NCBI GenBank assembly: GCA_014529385.2
Contig: CM043962.1
Coordinates: 51,543,905-51,603,904 of the forward strand
Source: Adiantum capillus-veneris
Lineage: Eukaryota > Streptophyta > Polypodiopsida > Polypodiales > Pteridaceae
Direction of reading: 5' to 3'
Length of the DNA stretch: 60,000 nt
Position 1 is the first letter of the stretch. Each line of letters opens with the position of its first letter. A program made the position numbers and the translations under genes. Of this stretch, positions 1-10,347 are shown piece by piece. The notes under the pieces were generated by a model that worked only from the letters and a program-made list of their open reading frames with translations, was not told where the DNA came from and did not search any database.

Positions 1-932
1 AAGTGGTGCGAGCTCCCTGCCTCTACTCGCGCTCTTGCTGCATCCTTTTGTTGCTTCCAATTGTCGGGATTCTCGCGCGCTGCTTTCTTCGCATTCTTCC
101 AATCTTCTTTGGCCAGCCAATCTGGCTTGTTCCACCCATGCTTGATTGCTTTTTGCACTTCGGAACGCTGGTGTTTGCAGTATTCGCGCATTCGAATCTT
201 CATCATGTCTTCATTGAAGCGTTGATCCTGTGTTGGAACGGGAAACTCATCATGAAGTATGCTAATGACTCTGGCTTTTAAATCACTTGGTACTTCACTC
301 CATTTGTTTAGTATGTAGTGTCTAAACAGCTGAGAGCAAAGACCACGCATGCGCGAGATCACCTTCTTGCCGTCATCATCCATGATGATGCCGCCGCTGA
401 AGTCGACGGAGTAAGGCAAGCCCTCTGGCTGGTGACGCGTGAACCTGGGTGTCCCGGCAGGGGTCTCTAGCGGCGTGTCGATGGGGGTACGGACGTCAGG
501 TGTCTCCACCGGCGTCTGGGCCCCGAAGCGAGGAGTGTCGAGTGGGGTGGCTCCTGGCAGAGTAGGTAGAGGTGTGTAGCTGCTAGGAACAGTTAGCCGC
601 GCAAAACCTGGCATAGATGGCGATGCTCTGGCTGGTGTGGGGGCGAGCAAAGAAGGGGAGGGTAAAGAGCCTTGTCGAACACGAGGCGGTGTGGAGGCAT
701 CGGCGGCGGAATCCCCACAACAACCGCCACCGCCACCACTAGAGCGCCGGTGTCTAGACGAGTGTGAAGATCGTCTCGTCGACACCGAAGCTTCGGAGCG
801 CGCCGAATGCTCGGAAAGAGAGGGAGATGCGGATGGAGTAGGAACGCGCGATGATGCGCCAGAGCGATGACGCTCCACGTACCACTGTCTTTGCTGCGGT
901 GACAAAGAAGAAAGAAACTCCTCATCATCCAT
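1..932 (-). CDS. CACTA second ORF, Ptta/En/Spm transposase-associated protein (partial)
   Basis: From the ATG at 932-930 the minus strand is open for 310 codons to the window edge with no stop; the end lies outside. The protein starts MDDEEFLSSLSPQQRQWYV. A Ser/Arg-rich stretch follows (residues 25-70), then a Pro/Thr-rich stretch with repeated TP dipeptides (about 90-170), then a conserved region near 190-290 (for example SQLFRHYILNKWSEVP and MKIRMREYCKHQR). That region looks like the plant Ptta/En/Spm domain (Transposase_24 type), the accessory DNA-binding product of CACTA elements. A splice acceptor-like TTTAATGCAG lies just upstream of the ATG, so a 5' exon may exist. It is downstream of and in the same direction as TNP2. 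Unlike its neighbours it is not broken in the visible part. Confidence 0.82.
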   Translation of the reverse strand, partial: MDDEEFLSSLSPQQRQWYVERHRSGASSRVPTPSASPSLSEHSARSEASVSTRRSSHSSRHRRSSGGGGGCCGDSAADASTPPRVRQGSLPSPSLLAPTPARASPSMPGFARLTVPSSYTPLPTLPGATPLDTPRFGAQTPVETPDVRTPIDTPLETPAGTPRFTRHQPEGLPYSVDFSGGIIMDDDGKKVISRMRGLCSQLFRHYILNKWSEVPSDLKARVISILHDEFPVPTQDQRFNEDMMKIRMREYCKHQRSEVQKAIKHGWNKPDWLAKEDWKNAKKAARENPDNWKQQKDAARARVEAGSSHH

Positions 933-1204
933 ACCTGCATTAAACACACGAATATTTAAACTTAATATTGAATGAATAGAGTAGACAATGACGCAAAGAC
1001 CATTAAATACAATGACGTAATGACGCATATAAATACAATGACGCAATGAATTGAGTGATAGAAGAGGCAAGTCGAAAACTCAGAATTTTCAATCAAAAGA
1101 TGTGAGCGCGAGTAGAAAAGAGCGTTATATACCATGGAAGGTACTTAGAGAGCCAGAGCTTTTACAACACGGAGAAAAATTGTTCAAATACAATATTTGT
1201 GGCT
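933..1204. other. Spacer between the two CACTA genes
   Basis: Noncoding AT-rich stretch between the TNP2 tail and the second ORF. It contains a short direct repeat of 'aatgacg' with 'taaatacaatgacg' at about 985-1045. It probably holds the intron or promoter of the second ORF. Confidence 0.4.
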
Positions 1205-1867
1205 TTAAGAGATCTCTCTCTCATCCTCGCATAACTCATCATAACTTCCTATATCTATATAGAGCTTTCCGTTTAAACACATATCCTCTGTTTCATTTTG
1301 TAGCTCCTCTGCATGCACCCCATATAGAGTAGTAGCATCTTGATGCTCGTCTGGCACCACCGCAGCGGCTTCTGATTGAGCATCTTCTTTGATCTCCTCC
1401 ATTGATGCCGTTGTGATTGGCACATGGTAGCCTTCATACGTCCTTGCACTACGAGGGGCTACCTCTATGACGTACCACCAGTTTGATGTAGACTTTGTAG
1501 GATGAAATATTACCTGCCAGAGCCACATAACTTACATGAGAGCTTTCAAGCACATAACTTGTAAAAGGGGGATGTTAACTATTTACATACTTACTTGTTC
1601 ACAATGCTCGGGTAGTACGAAAGTGTCTCTTAGGTCAGTCCATTTCTTAGTAGAATCCACCTCAAGAAAACCAGACTCTCCTCTACGCACAGTAGCGTTG
1701 CGACCCTCCATGATTATCTTGAACCATTGCACGTCGGACAAGTCGACAAAAAATCCTCTGTAATCGATCCTCAAAATCTCTTGTAGAGTGCCGAAGTAAG
1801 TGAGTTCTGCCACCACAAGATCTGCATCAGAGGAACGTCGTCGACTAGACTGTTCAAATTTTGCCAT
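1205..1867 (-). pseudogene. TNP2 C-terminal part (DUF4216-like), decayed
   Basis: Two minus-strand pieces, 1867-1583 and 1528-1205, resemble the C-terminal domain that follows TNP2 in plant CACTA transposases. The first has YFGTLQEILRIDY, VQWFKIIMEG and DTFVLPEHCEQV, which match the usual pattern of a leading YYG..E, a central CDWF and a trailing FVLA...QVFY. The second begins near NWWYVIEVAPR, the usual WW.VV...PR continuation, and ends in an acidic tail. The two pieces are separated by a likely short intron (about 1529-1582). A 59-bp tandem duplication just upstream (1821-1938) shifts the frame. The stretch 1939-2303 joining it to the TNP2 body has no clear open frame. Confidence 0.65.
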
Positions 1868-1938
1868 GATTCCACAATCTCTGCATCAGAGGAACGTCGT
1901 CGACTAGACTGTTCAAATTTTGCCATGATTCCACAATC
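1821..1938. repeat. 59-bp perfect tandem duplication
   Basis: The 59-bp unit starting TCTGCATCAGAGGAACGTCG at 1821 is repeated at once from 1880. Since 59 is not a multiple of three, it breaks the reading frame of the CACTA transposase C-terminal region. Confidence 0.95.
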
Positions 1939-2303
1939 TTGAGTAAAACGCTTTTTGTCGATCCGTTCCACCCTAAAATGTCGACCTTTACACCATGCTG
2001 CTGTGTATGACTTATACTACAACGAACAAAGATTATGAGTGGCCGTTCAAACGTTTAGAAATAAAGTCACTAGCTAGTCGTACATTGCAAACTTACCTTG
2101 GTCGCGCAACCCCGAGAGTACTCCCACTCTTCCTCAGTCACTTCGTCACCGCATTGTTGTGCGCTTTTCAATTGGTTGTGCAACCATCTTAAGCCCATGA
2201 ATGTTGGTAGGCTATCCAGACCCGTCGGATAGTGCATCGGTGGTCGTCTTCCCCGTCTCCACTCGATTCGTGCCCTTTGTCGCTCTTGCTTTGCATCCTC
2301 AGA

Positions 2304-4992
2304 TTATGAAATCCACTTTTGCATCACTGGATTGTGAAGCATGCAAAATCGGTTGATTTTAGCCTCTACATCTTCAGTCATCTTCTTCTCAACACCGAGA
2401 TTGCACATGACAATCCCAGATATGCACTCATCATCTATGGTTCGACATAGCGTGTCCCGGGCTTTATCAAATCCGTCTAGCCACTCTCCAATGTACTCTA
2501 GGGACTCTGATACCAACCAACCTTCTGCCATGCTACCCTCCGGACGTGCCTTTTGACGCACATATCCCTTAAGCGTTTTCATGAAACGTTCTAAGAAGAA
2601 CATCCATCTGGAATGAACTGTGCCAGCTATTTCCACCTCATCAACTATGTGAACAAGAAGATGCACCTGAATGGTTAGCATGGTAGTAGGAAAATGTTTC
2701 TCAAACATGCACACAAGCTCCGCAGCATTTAGTTTGGCGAATGGTATGGAGTCTACGTTGATCTCCTTTTGTGAGATCCATTGCACCAGGTTTGCAAGTT
2801 TGTAGATTGTGTTACGGATGTCGAGAGACAAACATCCCTCAATGGCAACCGGTAAAATAAACTGTAAAGTATGTGCAGCAATGATATTAAAGTCCACATT
2901 TTATGCAATGATATTAAAGTCCACTATGAACGTACCTGACACATTTTATGCCAATCGTGTGACTTCAAACCGGTAAGCTTTCCTTCTTTAGTAAAACACG
3001 TTCGGAGCGAGTGCATTACGCCAGTGGGGGTCCGCAAAGATCGAATGGTCTCTTTTACTTTGCGTTCTTGGGCTCCTGTGAAAATCCATGGTGCTTTAGG
3101 GAGTTTTATCGATCCATCAGACGCTGTTTGCGGCCAATATTTCTCCATACGATCCACATTTCTAAGGTCAACTCTGGCTCCCAAAGTATCTTTCTTGCCG
3201 GTCAGATGGTCCCATAGTAGATTACCCACATTCTTGAATATGTGCATTGGATCGAGCCAGTGATTGATCATGAGTCGGGGCTAGTATGGTAACTCGTACC
3301 ATAGAGATAGTCTCTTCATCCCTGGAGGCAATCCGTCATCGCACATCTCCTGCTGCTCTAACCATGCTTGTGCAGACATCCTTGGTGGCTCTCTTCCCAA
3401 AAAGCCGTCGCGTAACACATGATTCTCTGGAAGATACGCTTGATGACCTTCGTAGATTTGCTTCTTCAGTGAGGGCGCCCTACGTGCATTCAGTCTAGGT
3501 CCACATGTGACACATGCTCTGTATCCGCTTGTTTGAAGCCCTGCATGTATACACATGATAATAGATCAACTATGGGAAAAAACAAGATTTACAGTGTCTG
3601 AGTGAGGAGTGTCAATAGATCACCTGAGCATTCTGTTAGCCCGGGATAGTCATGCATGGTCCACATTAGAATGCCTTTGATCAAAGCATTCCGTCGTCCT
3701 GTGTGTCGGCTCATATCCACCACCTCTATGCCAATCCACATTTGTTGTAGATATTCCAATAGTGGATGAAGATACAAATCCATATTCTCCACTTTATATC
3801 GCCCTGGCACAATCAAGCTTAGCCATAGGTGCCCCTTCTTCGTAGTCAACCACGGGGGAATGTTGTAGTTGACGATGACAACGGGCCATACACTGTAAGA
3901 TGTTGATCTTTGACCAAATGGATTTACGCCATCCATAGCCAGGCCTAAGCGCAAATTTCGAGCTTCCCTGGCAAAATCCGACCATGTTCCATCTATATGT
4001 TTCCAGGCTGCGCAATCTGCAGGAATTTGTAACACACCATCCGAAGATTTATTCTCCTCATGCCATGATGATAGGGCGGCCATGGACTTACATTCGAAGA
4101 AATGCTTGATGCGAGGAAGCAGAGGAAAATATAACAAAACCTTTTGTGGAATTTTTGTCCCGTGGAGATCTACTCGATATCTTTCGGAATCACATTTCGG
4201 ACACTTCTCCATGTCTATGTATTCCCCTCTGAAAAGAATGCAGTCATTAGGACAAGCGTGGATAGAATTGTAATCCATCCCCAAGTTTCGCAAAATCTTT
4301 CTTGCTTCATCTCGGGAATCTGGCATCACATTGTCAGCTGGTAGTATGTGCTCTTTAAGCAATCTACACAACATAAAAATACGATACAGTCGTGTAAAAA
4401 TCTATCAGATCATTATACATTTAGAGTTTTATTAAAGTAAACTAATTGTAATAGATCACCTGAAAAGCGTTGTGATGCTAGTGTCACTCCATCCAAACTT
4501 TGCCTGCATGTTGAGAAGAACCAGGAGTGCTTTCAATCTAGACATACGTGCTCCATTATACAGTCGCGTATCGGCTTCACTTTTCATATCATCATAGATA
4601 AGCCTTTCTGAATCCATGATCGTCTCGATCATTTCATCAATATCGGGCTCAAACATTGCCTCGTTGGGAATGTGCTCTGCATGATCATCCCCCGAGCTGT
4701 CAGAGGCTACATCTTGTGGCCTCACATATGCTGCTTGACCAAAGCGCCTGCGAACACGTCTATTGGGTTGCAAGATTGCTGCTTGTTGGCCAGCGTCAGA
4801 GTCCGACAAGTTATAATTGGCAACAACTCGATCTATAATAGATGGATCGAACTCGCCAAATTCGCGAACGTGCTGCAAAGAAACACGTCTTGTCCGTCGC
4901 ACAGCATGCTTGCATTGATTACAAGGACATAAGACCCTCGTTGAGAGATAGGTGTTTCGGTTGGACGGTCCCACATCCTCGTCAGTACTCAT
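2304..4992 (-). pseudogene. TNP2-type CACTA transposase, multi-exon, decayed
   Basis: Catalytic transposase of the CACTA element. Exon 1 (4992-4460) has an N-terminal Cys/His region (LCPCNQCKHAVRRTRR) like the transposase-associated domain. It ends at a GT donor and joins in phase to exon 2 (4363-3624), the TNP2 core with NPFGQRSTSYSVWPVV, IPPWLTTKKGHLWLSL and LIVPGRYK. Exon 3 starts at 3540 in phase and continues to 2926 (YRACVTCGPRLNARRAPS, then INHWLDPMHIFKNVGNLLWDHL), with a TAG at 3281-3283 between those blocks. After another donor (CAG|GTACGT) the last part, 2897-2304, is DUF4218-like (LLVHIVDEVEIAGTVHSRWM, KTLKGYVRQKARPEGSMAEG). The in-frame TAG and the tandem duplication at an exon border make an active product unlikely. 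Confidence 0.88.
2878..2924. repeat. 27-bp tandem duplication at a TNP2 exon border
   Basis: The 20-bp sequence GCAATGATATTAAAGTCCAC occurs at 2878-2897 and again at 2905-2924. The intervening ATTTTAT makes a 27-bp period. It lies at the acceptor side of the last TNP2 exon. Confidence 0.9.
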
Positions 4993-5054
4993 AATGAGGA
5001 TAAAAATCTTATAACCTGGACAACAAATTTAATATTCTATTGGCATTCTTCGTC

Positions 5055-5056
<2 letters not shown>

Positions 5057-5146
<90 letters not shown>

Positions 5147-5147
5147 T
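5057..5147. repeat. (CT)n followed by (CA)n microsatellite
   Basis: About 75 bases of CT dinucleotides run into CACACA just upstream of the TNP2 start (minus strand). Short open frames across it are repeat artefacts. Confidence 0.98.
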
Positions 5148-5570
5148 TCTCTAGTCATGTCCAATCCCCGCACACCTCGGTCTAGAGGTGCATGGAGATC
5201 AGAACCACCGGGTTATAATCTCGTCTTTATTGGTCAATACCTATATTTGTGGGTACAAGAAATCTACAGACCCATGTCTACATGATACTGCATGTAGTGG
5301 AAAAAACCCCTTTGCCTCTTCTCTAGCTGTAGCACTTCACAGCATCTTAACATCTTTTCATAGTAGATCTTTTCATTGTTTGTCTAACTCTAAACCCTAA
5401 ACCGTAAGTAATTCTTGCGTGGACTCGATCTAACGTAAATAAGCGTAAATCTAAATAAACGTAAATCTAACTAAAAATAAACCTAAATCTAATTTAACGT
5501 AAGTCTACATCTAACCTAATCTTTAACGTCTTTTGGGATAGTTTCCTACGACGTTAAAACTCTCTTCTTC

Positions 5571-5616
<46 letters not shown>

Positions 5617-5760
5617 ACCTAAATAAACCTAAGTCTAATCTAATATAACATAAATCTAAATCTAACGTAAAATATGTTATATTAAAAACAAAGAACTAAA
5701 CTAACAGGGATTATAAGAACCTTAAAACTGATTTAACACATAATTTTTCACATAACTCGG
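5148..5760. other. AT-rich 5' region of the CACTA element
   Basis: Noncoding. Holds many copies of short words such as 'aaacctaaatctaa' and 'taacgtaaatcta', and a (GT)n tract at about 5572-5609. Confidence 0.7.
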
Positions 5761-6310
5761 CAAGAGTTGGCATTCTCATCACTAAAGATGTGAGAGTTAA
5801 CTTCTGGCGGTGACGCTGCCTCATCTCCATCCACATCTGACGACAGCAATTGGCCCTTTGGACCGTTCTTGCTCTTGTTACTAACTTTGAAGTTGCTGTT
5901 GAATGACTAGAGGTTGTCTAGATGGTCATTGTCGGAGATGTAGTGACTCTTGCCGCCCTGAAGATCCACCTTCTTCCCTATCTTCTGAAGACATTTCACC
6001 AGTACTTTTGGATCGACGGAGCCCACCATGAGTGAAGGCAGCAATACCCTATATTCCATTGAGGGCTTTCTTCACCTGCTTCATGCAGGCATCGCAGTCT
6101 ATGGAGACCTAAATCTAATCTAATATAACGTAAATCTAAATCTAGTGTAAATAAACGTAAATCTAACTAAAAATAAACCTAAATCTGATCTAATTTAACT
6201 TAAATAAACCTAAATCTAATTTAACGTAAGTCTACATCTAACCTAATCTTTAACGTCTTTTAGGATAGTTTCCTACGACGTTATAACTCTCTTCTTCTTG
6301 TGTGTGCGCG
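5476..6310. repeat. About 105-bp direct repeat flanking the captured HMA fragment
   Basis: A block starting AATAAACCTAAATCTAATTT at about 5476, running through TTTCCTACGACGTTA to CTTCTTCTTGTGTGTG, recurs from about 6203 with only a few differences. The two copies bracket the gene-derived fragment at 5770-6112, which fits duplication or insertion during gene capture. Confidence 0.8.
5770..6112 (-). pseudogene. Captured heavy-metal-associated (HMA) domain gene fragment
   Basis: Minus-strand translation from 6111 gives VSIDCDACMKQVKKALNGI, a stop, and then in another frame VDPKVLVKCLQKIGKKVDLQ. Together these read as one HMA fold with the metal-binding CxxC (CDAC) after the first strand and the usual GKK.(D/E)L ending. 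The family comprises copper chaperones and heavy-metal-associated isoprenylated plant proteins. The middle of the domain (the usual GV.SV strand) is frame-shifted, and a TAG follows the HMA end before a Ser/Asn/Lys-rich linker. It lies between the CACTA terminus and the transposase and has nothing to do with transposition, so I infer a captured host fragment. No start codon or isoprenylation motif can be assigned. Confidence 0.6.
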
Positions 6311-6483
6311 TGTGTGGATGTGTGTGCCAATAAAAAGAGATAAATGGTATAACCTTTCTATCACCCATGCCAAGTATGATAGATTGGTTATGCCATTTCC
6401 CTCTTGAATAATAGGTCTTGAGTTCAACTCCTCGTCGGCTAGATCTTTAGGTCTTTTAATTTTAATTAGTTTCCTACGACGTT

Positions 6484-6714
6484 AAATTAGTTTCTCTCTC
6501 TTTCTCTCTCAATGTGTGTGTTTTTTTGTTTATGCATGTTTTCTCTCTCTTTTCCTCTCTCAATGTGTGCGTTTTTTGTTTATGCATGTTCTCTCTCTTT
6601 TCCTCTCTCAATGTGTGCGTTTTTTGTTTATGCATGCTCTCTCTCTCTTTTCCTCTCTCAATGTGTGTGTGCATTCTTTGTTTATGTATGTGTGTGTGTG
6701 TTTTTGTTTATGTT

Positions 6715-6798
<84 letters not shown>

Positions 6799-6800
6799 AA
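6484..6800. repeat. Minisatellite of about 50 bp, four copies, plus (CT)n
   Basis: Units of the form CTCTCAATGTGTGCG...TTTGTTTATGCATG...CTCTCTTTTC repeat about four times between 6500 and 6710 and pass into a (CT)n tract (6719-6795). Long apparent ORFs on both strands here are translations of the repeat. Confidence 0.95.
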
Positions 6801-6879
6801 CACTATGTGTGTGTGGAGAAGAAAAAGAGAGAGAGAGAGAGAGGGAGAGCGTTACCTGCTCCTTGCTTGAGGGCGCCGA

Positions 6880-6908
6880 AAAACTCAGATCTGAGATCTG
6901 AGTTTTTG
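6880..6908. repeat. Inverted repeat AAAAACTCAGAT / ATCTGAGTTTTT
   Basis: Two 12-bp arms with a 5-base spacer, at the inner edge of the CACTA subterminal region. Confidence 0.85.
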
Positions 6909-6940
6909 GGCGCTCTCTGTTATTTTTTTTAGCCCAGCCG

Positions 6941-7060
6941 GCGTCGCTATGAGCGTCGCAAATTTACTTGTAAATTTGCGACGCTCATAGCGACACCTGG
7001 AATTATTTTTTTTGAGCGTCGCTGTGTGAGCGTCGCTAATATGAATAGCCTCTTGTAGTG
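6941..7060 (-). repeat. CACTA terminus with subterminal AGCGTCGC repeats and a 24-bp hairpin
   Basis: The octamer AGCGTCGC or its complement occurs repeatedly between 6941 and 7040. Arms 6943-6966 and 6971-6994 are a perfect 24-bp inverted repeat around the 4-base loop CTTG. The last ten bases (7051-7060) are the CACTACAAGA terminus in reverse. Subterminal repeat clusters of this kind bind the accessory transposase protein in En/Spm elements. Confidence 0.9.
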
Positions 7061-7062
7061 AA

Positions 7063-9360
7063 AAGATTCATGTCATTCCTGAATTGACTAGACCAACAAC
7101 AGTCAAGGGGGTACAAGCTTTCATGGGACATTGTGGATATTATCGACGCTTCATCTACATGTACGCTATAATTGCAAAACCCATGTATAGCTTGATTATG
7201 CACTTTGAATGGACCGAGGCATGTGAAAAATCCTTCATGAAGCTTAAGCAAGCTCTCACCTCAGCTCCAATATTGAAAGCACCCGATTGGGACAAGGTAT
7301 TCCACGTACATGTAGATGCTTCAAACTTTGTTATTGGTTGTATACTAGCCCAACCAGGAGATGCGAAGATTGACTTTCCTATTTCTTATGCTAGCCGACA
7401 ATTGAACATGGCAGAAAATAATTACACCACCACTGAAAGGGAAGGACTAGGAATGATCTATGTCGTTAAGAAGTATAGACATTACCTACTAGCCAACAAG
7501 TTTGTGTTCTTGGTGGACCACCAAGCCTTGTTATATTTGGTCAACAAGCTATGCAGAACATGGAGAATAGTGAGATGGTTCATCATTCTTCTCGAATTTG
7601 ATTTCACTATGGTTGTAAAAAAAGGCACTACACACCAACGAGCAGATCATTTGTCAAGGATTGTTTCAGGGGAATCACCTAAAGGGGTAGATGATGATCA
7701 CCTAAAGGGGTAGATGATGATCTACCCCTATTTGTTCTCCGTGGAGATACCTAGATGGTCGGAAAAAATTGTGTCATTGATAACAATAGCTCTAGTGGAT
7801 TCACCAATTCCTATCACAATTGATTTAATCGAGCAATCGGCTATGTATCAATTACTAGCTAGAAGGCTATATAAAAGAAATCGAGACGGGATATTGCTTT
7901 TATGCATTAATCCTGAAGAAAAGAATCAATACCTAAGTCAAGCACATGTTACCATAGTAGGACTTCACTTTGCGAAAGACCAAACTATGCAACGAATCTT
8001 GAGACTTGGAGTATTTTGGCCGACTATGAGGAGAGATGTTAGATCTTTTGTAAAAGATTACCCTCAATGTCAAAAACAACCACCCATTCCTCATGTAACA
8101 TTGTTTCAAATGTCACATGTTCCTAAGTGGAGTAATTATCTAGTTACTTACTTATCGAGCCGAACATTTCCTGAGGATATGAGTAAACGCCGTAAAAGAG
8201 CAATTGAAATTGAAGCAAGAGACTATGCTCTTATTGGGAACCAATTGTATCGGAGAGGTAAAGATCAACATTTGCGTCTTTGTGCAAATAAAAACGAGTA
8301 TATTCCGATTATAGGACAAGCACATGTTGGATTAGCTGGAGGTCACTTTTCTAGTGAGACCACCGCAAGAGCAGTCTTGATGGCAGGCATACGGTGGCCA
8401 ACACTTTTTGCCGATGCCAAAGAATATGTTCGGAGGTGTGATGCTTGTCAAGGAGCAAAAATGCCAACACGAGTAGACAACATGCACTTAAGACCAATGA
8501 TGGGGGCTAGAGCCTTTGCAAAATGGGGTATAGATTTTGTTGGACCGATACAGCCACCTGCTTATAGAACCCAAGCTCAATATATCATTGTAGCTACAGA
8601 CTATTTGACCAAGTGGGCCGAGGCTAAAGCGACTCAAAAGAATGATGCCAGAACCACTCCTGCATTCTTATATGAGTATGTATTCATGAGATATGGACTG
8701 CCAATAGAGATTGTCAGTGATCGGGGAACTCATTTCCTCAATGAGGTAATACAGTACTTGCTTAATGAGTTTATGGTCATCCATAACAAATCAGCTCCCT
8801 ATCACCCACAAGCAAACGGACAAGCTGAGCATACAAATAAAATTCTTAGCTCGTTACTGACCAAAGTGGTTAGTTCAGGGAGGACAGACTGGGAAATGAA
8901 TCTCCATGCTGCTCTATGGGCTTATTGAGTTTCATTCAAAACAGCTCTAAATGCTACACCCTTTAACCTTGTTTATGGTCTTGATGTCATACTGCCAATA
9001 GAATTTCTATTGCCGACATTAAGGATAGCACAAAATCTTGACTGGACTGGATATGAATTGTCAGAAAGACTTGAAGATTTGGAAAAGCTAGACGTGGAAA
9101 GGCTAACTGCTGTAGCTCATATCTATGCACAAAAGCGGAAACAAAAACAGTTTTTTGATTCCCACTTAATCACAAAAATTTTCAAGAAAGGGGACTTAGT
9201 TCTAGTCTATTCCCTTAAGCAACACATTCCCAAGTTTAAGAAAAAGGAAAATGGACCACTCATCACTGAAGATGTATCTCCAAGTGGAGCAGTAAAATTG
9301 TCCACCCTAGATGGTAAACCAATGGCTAATTGGATTAGTGGATGTCGTTTAAAGAAATAA
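7063..9360 (+). pseudogene. Gypsy pol: RT thumb, RNase H, integrase (two in-frame stops)
   Basis: A single frame carries RT thumb (VQAFMGHCGYYRRFI), RNase H (VHVDASNFVIGCILAQ, ENNYTTTEREGLGMIYVVKK, FLVDHQALLYLVNK, HQRADHLSRI), then integrase. The integrase core has DFVGPI, IVSDRGTHF and HPQANGQAEHTN, so the D, D and E positions are present. The C-terminal part (9010-9360) has GDLVLVYSLKQ and a terminal basic tail. Before the core there are two successive HHCC-type modules, about 7750-8090 and 8120-8460; the first has Tyr where the first Cys should be. Stops are TAG at 7711-7713, inside a 23-bp tandem duplication, and TGA at 8926-8928 within ALWAY.VSFKTALNATPF. The 5' part was separated by the CACTA insertion at 7060. 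Confidence 0.9.
7675..7720. repeat. 23-bp tandem duplication that introduces a stop in pol
   Basis: TCACCTAAAGGGGTAGATGATGA occupies 7675-7697 and is repeated at 7698-7720. The repeat brings TAG (7711-7713) into frame between RNase H and integrase. Confidence 0.95.
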
Positions 9361-9363
9361 AAT

Positions 9364-10347
9364 TTGCCACTAACCAATAAATTGCTAGAGAGAATGCATG
9401 CAGCCAAACAAAGGAAGATGAAGCGACAACAGGTTATTGATGAAGCCCAAGAGGAACCTAGACTTTGGGTACTCAAGCGTAAAGCTGCTCTCAAGAATCA
9501 ACCAATTCCCGTCAACACTTTGGAAATGGATGATCGACAATGGGAATTACCAAAAGATGCAGTTTCAACAGATGACGACTGGTTAGATGGAATGGATATG
9601 CGCATCAAAGTACAGCCTCAACAATCATAGCACCAATGCTTTGGTAGATACAGGAGCTAGAGTGAATGCAGTCACTTATTCCACATACAAGAAGGCAACA
9701 AGTCAAGCATTGACCACAAGAATCACGACAATCAAAGGATGCAACAAGAATCCAACTCCAACATTCGGAGTAATGTGGTAGTACATGGATGTTCATGTCC
9801 GCATCAGTTTGTATGCTTGCCAGATGAACACATGAATGAGACGATAATTCTTGGCATTCCTTGGATGCATACATACAAAGCAATACTAGATTGGGATACA
9901 AATCAGCTAAAGCTATCACCTAAAGGAGGGCAACTCATTGTTCCAATTGCGCCAAGCAAGGAGGAATGGAAAATATGCAATCAGAAGACCAATCCACAAA
10001 TCAAATCTTCTCCATCTCCTCAACAAACAATTGCTACAAGTAGCATACAAGTAGTCGGGCAAATTTGGGTACCAAAAGCACAACTTAAGGATAAACCAAA
10101 TCAGATATGGGTGCCTAAAACTTCACCAAAGAAACATAAGACGGTTCCGAGGATTCCAGCACAGAATCGAGCATCTATGAGCAAGGAACCGAACATGAAA
10201 AGGGTTTGGAAGAAAAAGAAGCACTTATCTTCTCCACACACCACTAAACCAATCAAACAGTGGCGAGTTAAGTCTCAACAGACTCTAACACACCATGCAC
10301 GCAATCGTCCCAGAGTACGCCATCTAGGAGGGGTGGAAGGGCACTAA
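9364..10347 (+). pseudogene. Retropepsin-like ORF located 3' of integrase
   Basis: Directly follows pol after a TAA at 9358-9360 and begins in the same frame. A basic and acidic lead (9364-9630) is followed in the next frame by NALVDTGARVNAVTYSTYKK (about 9640-9700), with the DTGA active-site motif of retroviral aspartic proteases. Then, back in the first frame (from about 9740), comes ETIILGIPWMHTYKAILDWD, the ILG..W flap-end pattern, and a Lys/Pro-rich tail. Two compensating frame changes keep the two protease motifs in line. In ordinary Ty3/gypsy elements protease precedes RT, so this position is unusual. It may be a relocated or additional protease-like gene. The 5' part of the element is missing, so I cannot tell whether a second protease existed upstream. 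Confidence 0.65.

Larger units (their letters stand above)
1..7060 (-). mobile_element. CACTA (En/Spm) DNA transposon, left part outside the window
   Basis: The element reads on the minus strand from its terminus at 7060 towards and past position 1. The terminus is CACTACAAGA (minus strand, 7060 to 7051), the canonical CACTA start. It is followed by subterminal repeats of the type GCGACGCTCA, as in this superfamily. Inside lie a TNP2-type transposase (4992-2304), its DUF4216-like tail (1867-1205) and a Ptta/En/Spm-type ORF (932 to <1), all on the minus strand. Sequence right of 7060 is gypsy pol, so the CACTA element jumped into that retrotransposon. The second terminus and the 3-bp target duplication cannot be seen. 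About 2 kb between TNP2 and the terminus (4993-7050) is microsatellite, AT-rich repeats and a captured gene fragment. Confidence 0.92.

Noticed and set aside
2490-2515. Met-type primer site-like CTCTGATACC
   Set aside because: Inside TNP2 coding sequence with no LTR next to it; a chance match.
6484-6932. Three overlapping ORFs of 118-138 residues
   Set aside because: Translations of CT and GT repeats in all frames.
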